Both the position numbers and the translations under genes were made by a program. A stretch of DNA of 64,000 bases from Pelagibius sp. (GTDB taxonomy: Bacteria; Pseudomonadota; Alphaproteobacteria; Kiloniellales; Kiloniellaceae): assembly GCF_028281305.1 (NCBI RefSeq), contig NZ_JANQKD010000043.1:22484-86483 (forward strand). Direction: 5' to 3'. Below the pieces are notes generated by a model, which ran no database searches, was not told where the DNA came from, and worked only from the letters and a program-made list of their open reading frames with translations. Positions 28,924 through 36,785 of this stretch are shown piece after piece. Position 1 is the stretch's first letter; every line of letters begins with the position of its first letter.

Positions 28924-29895
28924 CTAAGTCTGGCCGCGCAGGGGCCGCACCGTGTTGGGCAGGTTCGCCACCACCACCTCGGCCAGGGCCTCGATCATCT
29001 GCACCTGGGGGAAGCTGCGGCGGTACCACAGCGCCACCGGCCGGGTCGCCGTCGCCAGCTTCAGCGGCCGGGCGACGACGCCCATGTCGGTCGTCCCCAT
29101 GGTCGTGAATTGGGCGCCCTTTACCGCCAAGGCCGGCACCAGGGTGCAGCCGAAGCCGGCGGCCACCATGTTCAAGAGCGTTTCCAGGCTGGAGGCGCGC
29201 AGGTCGCCGAAGGGACTGGTCCCCTTCTTGTCCCTGCGTGCCGTCGCCCCGGACGGCGCTGTCCGGCTGTCGCAGACCTGCAGCACCTGGTCGCGCAGGC
29301 AGTGCCCGTCGGTGAGCAGCAACAGGTCCACATCGGCCAGGTCGGCCTCGGTGATTTCCTCCAGTGCCGCCAGGGGGTGGTCACGCGGATGGGCGACCCA
29401 GAAGGGCTCTTCGAAGAGCGGCAGGCTGGCGAGGTCCGGGGCCTCCGGCGTCGTTGCCAGCAATGCGGCGTCGATCTCGTGCTTGGCGAGGCGCTCCAGC
29501 AGCCGCTCGGTCACCTCTTCCGAGAGCACCGGCGTGAGGCGCGGGTGGGCCTCCGCCAGGCGCCGAAGCACCAGGGGCATGAGATAGGGCGAGACGGTGG
29601 GGATCACGCCGAGCCGCAGGCGTCCGCTCATGGGATCGCGCTGGGCGCGGGCGATGCCCTCGATCAGGTCGGTCTGTTCCAGCGCCAGGCGTGCGTGCTT
29701 GGCAATGGCCTCGCCCACCGCCGTGGTCACCACCGAGCGGTTGGTGCGCTCGAAGAGGGTGACCCCCAGGCTGTCCTCCAGTTTGCGGATCTGACCGCTG
29801 AGGGTCGGCTGGCTGACGTTGCAGCGCTCCGCGGCGCGGCCGAAGTGGCGCTCCTCCACCACCGCCAGGATGTACCGCAGATCCCTCAGGTTCAT
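28924..29895 (-). CDS. oxyR: OxyR-type peroxide-sensing LysR regulator
   Basis: 323 residues. N-terminal LysR helix-turn-helix (FGRAAERCNVSQPTLSGQIRKLEDSLGVTLFERTNRSV). The regulatory domain holds the peroxide-sensing pair in DGHCLRDQVLQVC: counting residues gives Cys199 and Cys208, the same numbers as in E. coli OxyR. A somewhat longer loop (SRTAPSGATARRDKKGTSPFG) follows Cys208 before the conserved ASSLETLLNMVAAGFG. Hydrogen peroxide oxidises the pair to a disulfide that activates catalase and related genes. It is divergent from a catalase gene, with an OxyR-type site between them. Confidence 0.96.
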   Translation of the reverse strand: MNLRDLRYILAVVEERHFGRAAERCNVSQPTLSGQIRKLEDSLGVTLFERTNRSVVTTAVGEAIAKHARLALEQTDLIEGIARAQRDPMSGRLRLGVIPTVSPYLMPLVLRRLAEAHPRLTPVLSEEVTERLLERLAKHEIDAALLATTPEAPDLASLPLFEEPFWVAHPRDHPLAALEEITEADLADVDLLLLTDGHCLRDQVLQVCDSRTAPSGATARRDKKGTSPFGDLRASSLETLLNMVAAGFGCTLVPALAVKGAQFTTMGTTDMGVVARPLKLATATRPVALWYRRSFPQVQMIEALAEVVVANLPNTVRPLRGQT

Positions 29896-29931
29896 CGCTC
29901 AGAGCCTCCGACGTATCGCCGTTCACTAATA

Positions 29932-29968
29932 ATAGTCTACGCCAATTGTATCTATTGAAACAATCGAT
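29932..29968. promoter_or_regulatory. Predicted OxyR binding site between oxyR and the catalase gene
   Basis: Four tetramers spaced exactly seven bases apart: ATAG-N7-CAAT-N7-ATTG-N7-CGAT. The OxyR consensus is ATAG-N7-CTAT-N7-ATAG-N7-CTAT; one element is perfect and each of the others differs by one base. The site starts 37 bases upstream of the oxyR ATG, in an AT-rich island, and would serve both autoregulation and catalase activation. Confidence 0.75.
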
Positions 29969-30036
29969 TTCACTTATCGACAATTTCCGGCCACCTTTGA
30001 GGCGTCGCCGCAGCCGGGTGCGACCCGGGTAGCCGG

Positions 30037-30074
30037 TGAGACTGCAGGGCGAGACTGCAGGGCGAGACTGCAGG
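30037..30074. repeat. 13-bp triplicate in the catalase leader
   Basis: GAGACTGCAGGGC occurs three times head to tail (the third copy lacks one G), ending 44 bases before the catalase start. It lies downstream of the OxyR site, so it is probably in the 5' untranslated RNA. Confidence 0.88.
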
Positions 30075-30118
30075 CAGGACCCGGCAGGGCGCAGAGCACC
30101 GTTTTCAGGAGGACAGAG

Positions 30119-31615
30119 ATGGCCGACGACAGCAGCAAAACCATCCCCACCATGGCGACCCCCACAATGACGACAACGGCAGGCGCGCCGATTTCCGACA
30201 ACCAGAATTCCATCACCGCCGGCGCGCGCGGGCCGGTTCTGCTGCAGGACTATCAGCTCATCGAGAAGCTGGCGCACCAGAACCGCGAGCGCATTCCCGA
30301 GCGGGTGGTCCACGCCAAGGGCTGGGGGGCCTTCGGCACCTTCACCGTCACCCACGACATCACCCGGTACACCCGCGCCAAGATCTTCTCCGAGGTCGGC
30401 AAGAAGACCGAACTGATCGCCCGCTTCTCCACCGTCGCCGGCGAACTTGGTGCCGCCGATGCCGAGCGCGACGTGCGCGGCTTCTCGGTGAAGTTCTACA
30501 CCGAGGAAGGCAACTGGGATCTCGTCGGCAACAACACGCCGATCTTCTTCATCCGAGATCCGCTGAAGTTTCCGGACTTCATCCGCACCCAGAAGCGCCA
30601 CCCCAAGACCAACCTGCGCTCGGCCACCGCGATGTGGGACTTCTGGTCCCAGTCGCCGGAATCGCTGCATCAGATCACCATCCTGATGTCCGACCGCGGC
30701 ATTCCGACCAGCCCGCGCTTCATGAACGGCTACGGCTCCCACACCTTCTCGTTCATCAATGCAGACAACGAGCGGTTCTGGGTGAAGTTCCACTTCAAGA
30801 CCCGCCAGGGCCACAAGCACCTGACCAACGAAGAAGCCGCCGCGGTGATCGGCCAGAGCCGCGAGAGCTATCAGGAGGATCTCTTCGGTTCGATCCTGAA
30901 GAGTGCGTTCCCGCGGTGGGACCTCAAGGTGCAGATCATGCCGGAGGCCGACGCCGAGAAGACGCCCTACAACCCCTTCGACCTGACCAAGGTCTGGCCC
31001 CACGCCGACTACCCGCTGATCGACGTCGGCGTCATGGAGCTGAACCGCAACCCGGACAACTATTTCGCGGAGATCGAGCAGGTCGCCTTCTCGCCCTCCA
31101 ACATCGTGCCGGGCATCGGTTTCTCGCCGGACAAGATGCTGCAGGGGCGGATCTTCTCTTATGCCGACGCGCACCGCTACCGCCTGGGTACCCACTACGA
31201 GGCGCTGCCGGTAAACGCGCCCAAGTGCCCGGTGCACCACTATCACAAGGACGGCGCCATGCGGTTCTTCCGCAACGACACCGGCAATCCGGACGTCTAC
31301 TACGAACCGAACTCCTTCAACGGCCCGGCCCAGAACCCGGACTACGCCGAGCCGCCGCTGAAGATCTCCGGCGAAGCAGACCGCTACAACCACCGTGAAG
31401 GCAACGACGACTACACCCAGGCGGGCAACCTCTTCCGCCTCTTCGACGAAGGCCAGAAGCAGCGGCTCTTCGAGAGCATCGCCGGCGCCATGGCCGGGGT
31501 GCCGGACTTCATCGTCCAGCGCCAGCTTGCCCACTTCCACGCCGCCGACCCGGACTACGGTGCCGGCGTCGCCAAGGCGCTGGGCGTGACCTATCCGGCG
31601 GCCGCCGCCGAGTAG
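30119..31615 (+). CDS. katA: Monofunctional haem catalase (small subunit, clade 3 type)
   Basis: 498 residues. Breaks hydrogen peroxide into water and oxygen. The distal His is His65 in [14 protein letters not shown], and the distal Asn is Asn138 in [14 protein letters not shown] (a spacing of 73, as in bovine catalase). The proximal haem-binding Tyr lies in [15 protein letters not shown]. Length and the NADPH-pocket region fit small-subunit catalases. There is no signal peptide, so it is cytoplasmic. A textbook AGGAGGA precedes the ATG. Divergent transcription from oxyR and the site between them indicate peroxide induction. The symbol katA is by family; I cannot exclude another local name. 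Confidence 0.95.
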   Translation: MADDSSKTIPTMATPTMTTTAGAPISDNQNSITAGARGPVLLQDYQLIEKLAHQNRERIPERVVHAKGWGAFGTFTVTHDITRYTRAKIFSEVGKKTELIARFSTVAGELGAADAERDVRGFSVKFYTEEGNWDLVGNNTPIFFIRDPLKFPDFIRTQKRHPKTNLRSATAMWDFWSQSPESLHQITILMSDRGIPTSPRFMNGYGSHTFSFINADNERFWVKFHFKTRQGHKHLTNEEAAAVIGQSRESYQEDLFGSILKSAFPRWDLKVQIMPEADAEKTPYNPFDLTKVWPHADYPLIDVGVMELNRNPDNYFAEIEQVAFSPSNIVPGIGFSPDKMLQGRIFSYADAHRYRLGTHYEALPVNAPKCPVHHYHKDGAMRFFRNDTGNPDVYYEPNSFNGPAQNPDYAEPPLKISGEADRYNHREGNDDYTQAGNLFRLFDEGQKQRLFESIAGAMAGVPDFIVQRQLAHFHAADPDYGAGVAKALGVTYPAAAAE

Positions 31616-31636
31616 GCCGCCTTCGACAAGCCTCCG

Positions 31637-31684
31637 CCGGTCCGCCCGGACCCCGCACCCCCTCTTCGGCTTCGGGCGGACCGG
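31637..31684 (+). terminator. First hairpin after the catalase gene
   Basis: CCGGTCCGCCCG pairs perfectly with CGGGCGGACCGG (12 bp) around a 24-base loop, 21 bases after the catalase stop. No T-run follows directly. Confidence 0.55.
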
Positions 31685-31694
31685 TTAACCTGAA

Positions 31695-31744
31695 GCCGGA
31701 GACGGACCATCCCCTTTTCCTCCGATGGGATGCCCGTCTCCGGC
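31695..31744 (+). terminator. Second hairpin after the catalase gene, with pyrimidine tail
   Basis: GCCGGAGACGG pairs with CCGTCTCCGGC (11 bp). The loop holds a further small stem (CATCCC with GGGATG), and the structure is followed by CCCCTTTCTTT. It is probably the catalase terminator. Confidence 0.65.
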
Positions 31745-31852
31745 CCCTTTCTTTCCCTCAGCTCAGGGGCAGGCTCAGCACGTCCCTCCGGCGAGCCAAC
31801 CGACGACTTAATTCTACTTTAGGTCTTCCCATGTGATCGTGCCCGACACGGT

Positions 31853-33784
31853 GTGAGGGAGGCCAGCGGCGTGAGAGGCTCCGACGACAGGACAAGGGTT
31901 GATACCCTGCTAGCAGAGTTCGCGGCAGCGAAGCGGCTTCCCGAAACCGAACGGAGCCGGAGTTGCGGTCGGGTCGCAGAGCAACTGGCGGCGTTGCCCT
32001 CGAAAGACTATCTCCGAGACAAGCTGATCGCGCTGCTCGACACCGAGCCAGTCATGGCCTTCAGACATCGCGACCTGGTCTATGGCGCGGTCTGGCCGGA
32101 CAGCTGGCGCTCAATTGTCCACGATGCTGTAGCAAAGGCCTTCGCCACACCTGAAGACCACTTTGCCTACCTCTGCAAACTGGCCAAAGCACACGGCGAC
32201 AGCGACCACCGCGGTGAAGCCCTGCAGATTCTCTCCCGTCGCTTTGCCGGCTCTCCGAAAACCTTCTCCGTTCTTAAGGAAGTCATCGACGGCTATCGCA
32301 GATCGCCTTGGATCCAAGCTCAGTTGCGCTATGCCGAATCAGGCATCATTGAGCACTTCGCCCAACTGCCCGAAGCGCTGCCCTATCTGATCGACTCGGC
32401 GCGGGACGACAACGCCGGTTGGCCACTGAACGCTGCGGCCATGAAGGCGCTGGCAGAGCACCACAGGGACAATCGGCAGATACGTCCTCTGCTGGAGGCG
32501 TCCGCGCGGCAACCGCGCCGTGCACAGGACGACCAAGCCCCAGGCAGTGCGCTCGAACTGCTGGTCAAACACTATCCCTTGGACCAGCGTCTCTGCGATC
32601 TGCTGGCGGAGGTGGTCGAAATCCGTGAACATCTCACGGAGCAGCAGCTGATCCTGACCAGCCTCGCCAAGGCGCGGTATCCGAAGCGCATCGAGGTCCT
32701 GCATAAGCAGGCCGACCATGCAGCCCATCCTGGGGCGCGGGCGCTGGCCGTTGAGTTGCTGGCGGAATGCTTTGCGGACAAGACCGATGTTGCGGAGCCC
32801 ATCGAGGAAGACCCCACCCTTACGGGGGTGCTGAAAGACCCATTCCCGGACCAGCGAGCCAAGCTCGCATTTCTGATGGAACTGGCCTGCGAAGACGACA
32901 GAGTTGATCATCGTGTCAGGGCGGCTGCGTTCGCCGGCCTGGCCAAGCACTTTGCCTCGGACGACGGAGTGCAGCGGTTCTTCCGGGACAACGGCCTCGT
33001 GGACCCGCAAAGCGCGCTGCGCCAGGCCGTCGATGGAATGGTCGGCAGGTACTTCACTTTCGGCGAAGGGATCATGGAGGTTCTGACGGATCGCCTGATA
33101 AACGATCCGGAAGCGGCCGTGAGACGAGAGGCGGCCAAGCTGCTCGCCGCTTTGTCGGAACCCGACAACGGCAGGAAGCCGCAGTTGATGCGCACGATGA
33201 TGTTTCTGCACCTGAGTGCCGAAACGCCGCATCTCGCCAATGCCTTTGGTCAAGGTGACCTCGAGGAGCGGATTCGGATGATTGTCGGCTACGGTCCGCT
33301 CCACAAGGATGCAAAACCGAATTTCGTCGGCCCGGACGAAGCCCTTTTTCTTCAAGGATCCGAGAGAACCCTGCTGGGGCGTTGGCCACGCGCCCTTTGT
33401 ACCAAACAGCAGTTCAGAACCGAGAGAGTCCTTCAGTCCTACGTCTGCGCGACGGGCTATATCCGCTTCTGGTTCACTGAGGAGTACAGCGAGGAGGAAC
33501 GGCAGGAAGTGCGCAAAGCGATCGAGCGAGGGGATCCCTTCGAAGTCAGACCGCCGCAGGTACTCAACATGGCCCGTCACACCGCCTGGGTCGGATACTG
33601 GCTCGCCGGCCGCGGCCTCGAACGGCAGCAACTGGAGCATGGTATTCGCGTCATCGCGGAGGCGATCTTTACCCGCAAAGACACCATCGACACAGCGATG
33701 GACTTTATCCTGCGCGGCGCCCGGCACTACCGCGATTGGATCAAGCGACAGTCGCTTGAGGATCTGCCTAACTGTCAGTCGTGA
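31853..33784 (+). CDS. Large orphan protein with HEAT-like helical repeats
   Basis: 643 residues from the GTG at 31853; a second in-frame GTG 18 bases later is equally possible. I recognise no catalytic motif. Most of the chain is alpha-helical with repeats resembling HEAT units, for example residues about 300-430 with VDHRVRAAAFAGLAKHF and INDPEAAVRREAAKLLAAL. The last 150 residues differ and are rich in aromatic and Arg residues (GYIRFWFTEEYSEEERQEVRKAIERG, MARHTAWVGYWLAGRG). No signal peptide or membrane helix is seen. It stands alone between the catalase terminator and a LysR gene. Base composition is less GC-rich than neighbours, hinting at transfer. Function is unknown; it may be a scaffold. 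Confidence 0.7.
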   Translation: MREASGVRGSDDRTRVDTLLAEFAAAKRLPETERSRSCGRVAEQLAALPSKDYLRDKLIALLDTEPVMAFRHRDLVYGAVWPDSWRSIVHDAVAKAFATPEDHFAYLCKLAKAHGDSDHRGEALQILSRRFAGSPKTFSVLKEVIDGYRRSPWIQAQLRYAESGIIEHFAQLPEALPYLIDSARDDNAGWPLNAAAMKALAEHHRDNRQIRPLLEASARQPRRAQDDQAPGSALELLVKHYPLDQRLCDLLAEVVEIREHLTEQQLILTSLAKARYPKRIEVLHKQADHAAHPGARALAVELLAECFADKTDVAEPIEEDPTLTGVLKDPFPDQRAKLAFLMELACEDDRVDHRVRAAAFAGLAKHFASDDGVQRFFRDNGLVDPQSALRQAVDGMVGRYFTFGEGIMEVLTDRLINDPEAAVRREAAKLLAALSEPDNGRKPQLMRTMMFLHLSAETPHLANAFGQGDLEERIRMIVGYGPLHKDAKPNFVGPDEALFLQGSERTLLGRWPRALCTKQQFRTERVLQSYVCATGYIRFWFTEEYSEEERQEVRKAIERGDPFEVRPPQVLNMARHTAWVGYWLAGRGLERQQLEHGIRVIAEAIFTRKDTIDTAMDFILRGARHYRDWIKRQSLEDLPNCQS

Positions 33785-33889
33785 CCGCACAGCGCCGGTG
33801 CGTCCTGCGGCCATCGGCGCTGAGACCCGCTGCCTCAACGAAGCTGTCGCGGACATCCTCTGACGGGTGCGAGACTCCCCTGACCAACC

Positions 33890-34774
33890 TTACGCCAGAG
33901 CTTCTAGAAGGCGTTCGCGGGTGTAGGAGACGCGGGGGTGGCGCAGGGCGGCCTTGGGCCAGGCCAGGTAGAGCGCGTTGGTGACCCGGGTCCGCCCCTC
34001 ATCGAGACGCCTCAGGCGGCGGGCGCCCAGGGCATCCTCCACCAGATAGTCCGGCAGCACCGACCAGCCGCAGCCGGCCTCCACCAGATCGCGGACCATG
34101 CGAAGGTTGGGCGCGACCGCCGCCGCCTTCAGCGCGTCGGCGGAAAGCCGCGCGGCCTCCAGGTAACGCCGCAGCAAGGACAGGTCCTCGTCATAGGCGA
34201 CGGCAGGCGCGGCAAGAGCTGCGGAGAGCGCCGCACCGTCCCCCAGGGTCCGCGCCGCCCAGGCCGGAGCGGCGACCGGAACCAGCCGCTCCTCGCCGAT
34301 CTTCGCAAAGCCCAGGCCGCGCTCGCCCGGCCGCGAGGCGGTGACCGCCAGATCCACCGCCCCCTCCCGCAGCGCGCGGTAGATGACATCGCGGCCCCCC
34401 AGGGTCACGCGCACCGAGAGACCGGCGGCGGTGAGGCGGGCCAGCGGCTCGACCATGCGGGCGCGCAGGAACTCCACCGGCCCGGCGAGGCGGACCGTCC
34501 CGACCACGGCTTCGGCACGGGCGCGCAGGGCTGAGAAGGTCGCCTCCAGGCCGTCGAGGCCTGCCCCAATGGCGGCGGCCAGTTCGTCGCCCGCCGGGGT
34601 CGCTTCGACGCCACGGGCGTGGCGGCGGAACAGCGGCCGTCCGAGCTGCTGTTCCAAGGTCCGGATGTGGGCCGAGGCGGCGGGCTGGGTGATGCCCAGG
34701 CTCACCGCCGCGCGGGAGATCGAGCGGCTGCGGTGCACCTCCAGGAAGGTGCGCAGAGGGACCAGAGGGGTCAT
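33890..34774 (-). CDS. LysR-family regulator divergent from the DJ-1/PfpI gene
   Basis: 294 residues. Helix-turn-helix at the N-terminus (SISRAAVSLGITQPAASAHIRTLEQQLGRPLFRRHARGVEATPAG), followed by a substrate-binding-like effector domain (RLAGPVEFLRARMVEPLARL through GCGWSVLPDYLVEDALG). The shared intergenic region with the DJ-1-like gene carries a perfect inverted repeat just upstream of this gene, so it probably controls that gene and itself. The ligand is unknown. Confidence 0.93.
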   Translation of the reverse strand: MTPLVPLRTFLEVHRSRSISRAAVSLGITQPAASAHIRTLEQQLGRPLFRRHARGVEATPAGDELAAAIGAGLDGLEATFSALRARAEAVVGTVRLAGPVEFLRARMVEPLARLTAAGLSVRVTLGGRDVIYRALREGAVDLAVTASRPGERGLGFAKIGEERLVPVAAPAWAARTLGDGAALSAALAAPAVAYDEDLSLLRRYLEAARLSADALKAAAVAPNLRMVRDLVEAGCGWSVLPDYLVEDALGARRLRRLDEGRTRVTNALYLAWPKAALRHPRVSYTRERLLEALA

Positions 34775-34782
34775 TGATTAGC

Positions 34783-34798
34783 CATAGATTTTTCTATG
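34783..34798. promoter_or_regulatory. Candidate operator for the LysR/DJ-1 divergent pair
   Basis: CATAGA-TTTT-TCTATG is a perfect 6-4-6 inverted repeat, nine bases upstream of the LysR start codon, and it contains a T-N-A-like LysR core. It is the only strong dyad in the 109-base gap between the two genes. Confidence 0.6.
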
Positions 34799-34883
34799 AC
34801 TGACCGCAAGAGACTTTGCTTCTCCTGATGAAGTGACGGGGCCACCTTTGGGTCAGCGAACCTCAACCACAGGAGCCAAAAAC

Positions 34884-35633
34884 ATGAGCACCAAAGACAG
34901 CAGCAAGCGCGCCCTCGTCATCCTCACCTCCCACGGCGTGAAAGGCGAAACCGGGGAGCCGACCGGGTTTTACTGGGAAGAGCTGGCGACCCCCTACTGG
35001 GCCCTGCGCGACGCCGGCTATGCGGTGGATATCGCCAGCGTAAAGGGCGGCAATCCGCCGGCCGATCCGGGCTCGGCCGCCGAGGAGGGCCGTCCCGCCG
35101 CCGTCCAGCGCTTCCTGGACGATGCCGCCGCCATGGCAGCGCTGGAGCACAGCCACGCCGTCGCCGATGTCGATCCGACCGCCTATGGCGCGGTCTTCCT
35201 GCCCGGCGGCCACGGCGTGATGTGGGACACCGGCCAGAGCCCCGCAGTGGGCACAGCCGTCGCCCGCGCCTACGAGAACGGCGCCGTAGTCGGTGCCGTC
35301 TGCCACGGCCCGGCCGGGCTGGTCGGCGCTACGCTTTCCGACGGCACGCCGCTGGTCAGCGGCAAGCGCGTCAACAGCTTCACCGATGCCGAGGAAGAGG
35401 CCGTCGGCCTGACCGACGTTGTGCCTTACCTGCTGGAGACCGAGCTGCGCGCGCTGGGCGCCAGGTTCGAGGGCAACCCGGAGAACTTCCAGAGCTACGC
35501 GGTGCGCGACGGGCGGCTGATCACCGGGCAGAACCCGCGATCCTCCGAACGGGTTGCCGCCCTGCTGATCGAAGCCCTGGCCGATACGGCCAGCGAGAAG
35601 CACGACAAGAGCGGCGACAAGAGCGCCGCGTGA
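34884..35633 (+). CDS. DJ-1/PfpI-family protein (Hsp31/type 1 amidotransferase-like)
   Basis: 249 residues. The nucleophile Cys140 sits in GAVCHGPAGL with His141 beside it, and a conserved acidic residue is in FYWEELATPYWAL near residue 32. The LPGGHGVMWD segment is typical of the branch that includes glyoxalase III/chaperone Hsp31-like and ThiJ proteins; likely roles are removal of glyoxal adducts or general stress defence, not proven. ATG at 34884 after AGGAGCC. The C-terminus carries a 12-bp in-frame duplication (DKSG then DKSA) just before the stop. It is divergent from a LysR regulator. Confidence 0.9.
   Translation: MSTKDSSKRALVILTSHGVKGETGEPTGFYWEELATPYWALRDAGYAVDIASVKGGNPPADPGSAAEEGRPAAVQRFLDDAAAMAALEHSHAVADVDPTAYGAVFLPGGHGVMWDTGQSPAVGTAVARAYENGAVVGAVCHGPAGLVGATLSDGTPLVSGKRVNSFTDAEEEAVGLTDVVPYLLETELRALGARFEGNPENFQSYAVRDGRLITGQNPRSSERVAALLIEALADTASEKHDKSGDKSAA
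35604..35627. repeat. In-frame 12-bp tandem duplication at the end of the DJ-1 gene
   Basis: GACAAGAGCGGC is followed by GACAAGAGCGCC, encoding Asp-Lys-Ser-Gly then Asp-Lys-Ser-Ala, one codon before the stop. Confidence 0.85.
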
Positions 35634-35693
35634 CCGCAAGTTGCGGCCTCTCCTTGTGCTCCCCGGCCGCGGCGCGCGCCGGGGAGCAACCCG

Positions 35694-35867
35694 TCAGCAG
35701 GCCGCCGCGCCGGTCAGCCGGGCCATGACATGGGCATCGATGCATGCGCCGCGGCGGTAGGCGTAGGCCCTAAGCGTTCCCTCGACCTCGAAGCCCAGGC
35801 CCTCGTAAGGCGCGACGGCGCGCTCGTTGGCGGTCCAGACCGTCAGGCCCAGCCGCGATTGCTGTCA
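35694..35867 (-). pseudogene. C-terminal remnant of a GNAT acetyltransferase
   Basis: On the minus strand an open frame of about 57 codons reads LGLTVWTANERAVAPYEGLG and then FEVEGTLRAYAYRRGACIDA before HVMARL and a TGA stop at 35694-35696. This is the classic end of a GNAT (RimJ/PhnO-like) N-acetyltransferase, including the NERAVALYEKLGF-type acetyl-CoA helix. A stop codon interrupts the frame just upstream of the conserved part, and the rest of the gene (about two thirds) is missing before marC begins. It has no start codon or ribosome site. It is a broken gene, not a functional one. Confidence 0.85.
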
Positions 35868-35905
35868 CCAGGCGACCCGGACCAGCCGGTTGCAACCAGC
35901 CGATC

Positions 35906-36538
35906 CTAGCCGGCCAGTCCAGGGAACATGCCCTTCAGGCCCTCACCCAACATACCCATGGCGATGGCAGCCAGGACCATGCCCATGACCCGCGTGACCA
36001 CCCCCATGCCGGACTCGCCTAGCTTTCGGGCAATCGGCCCGGCAAAGCTGAACAAGAGGCCGGTGAGGGCCGAAAGCGCCACGATGGCAGCCGAAACCTC
36101 GGTCTTGTCGAGGACCGTGGGGTTCTGCTGAGCGGCGACCAGGACGGTGGCCATGGTGCCGGGCCCGGCGACGATGGGAATGGCCAGCGGCACGACGGCG
36201 ACCGAGCCCCGCCCGGCCGCGTCCTCGCGCTCCGTCGGAGTGTGGCGGTGGCTGTTGCTGTTGGAGAGCATATGAAGGCCGATCAGCAGCACGATGACGC
36301 CGCCGGCGGCGCGCAGGGTGTCGACGGTGATTCCGAAGAGATCGAGCAGGAATGACCCGCTCCAGACCACGATCAGCAGCGTGACCGCCACGGCGCAGGC
36401 GCAGGCCCAGGCGGTGGACCGCGCCTGGGCCGCGCTGCGCTCGGCGATCATGCTGGCAAAGACGCCGAGGTTGCCGATGGGGTTCATCATCGAAAAGAGC
36501 GCCGCCAGAAAGCTCGTCAGCGCCGCCTCGGTCATCAT
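35906..36538 (-). CDS. marC: MarC-family integral membrane protein
   Basis: 210 residues with six predicted membrane segments. Typical MarC features are FSMMNPIGNLGVFASM near the start, the RAAGGVIVLLIGLHML segment, and the strongly conserved PLAIPIVAGPGTMATVLV. The role of MarC proteins is unsettled; the older link to multiple antibiotic resistance was not upheld. The start is the first of two adjacent ATG codons (36536-36538), with AAGGAA eight bases upstream. The remnant GNAT gene lies just downstream. Confidence 0.9.
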   Translation of the reverse strand: MMTEAALTSFLAALFSMMNPIGNLGVFASMIAERSAAQARSTAWACACAVAVTLLIVVWSGSFLLDLFGITVDTLRAAGGVIVLLIGLHMLSNSNSHRHTPTEREDAAGRGSVAVVPLAIPIVAGPGTMATVLVAAQQNPTVLDKTEVSAAIVALSALTGLLFSFAGPIARKLGESGMGVVTRVMGMVLAAIAMGMLGEGLKGMFPGLAG

Positions 36539-36785
36539 CGCCTGCGTTCCTTTACCCAAAGATTCCGCCGGTTGAGTGCCTGCGTTGGGGATACAGCCTA
36601 AGGGCTCGGCTCAAAGATACAATGCAGCGAAACTGACCATCTTCGGACACCGCACCGCGGCCCGCATCGACTGGCCCCGCGGGCGCAGGTCCGTCACAGG
36701 GACCTCGGTGATGCGCCCGCAGCCGCGCGTCCGGGGATGCCGGTCGCCATGCTGGCCTTACAGGGTTCGCCGATCGTATCGTCTT

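Noticed and set aside
29381..31540. A 719-codon minus-strand open frame opposite catalase
   Set aside because: Its first part mirrors catalase and its end is an alternative frame of oxyR; both real genes are unambiguous.
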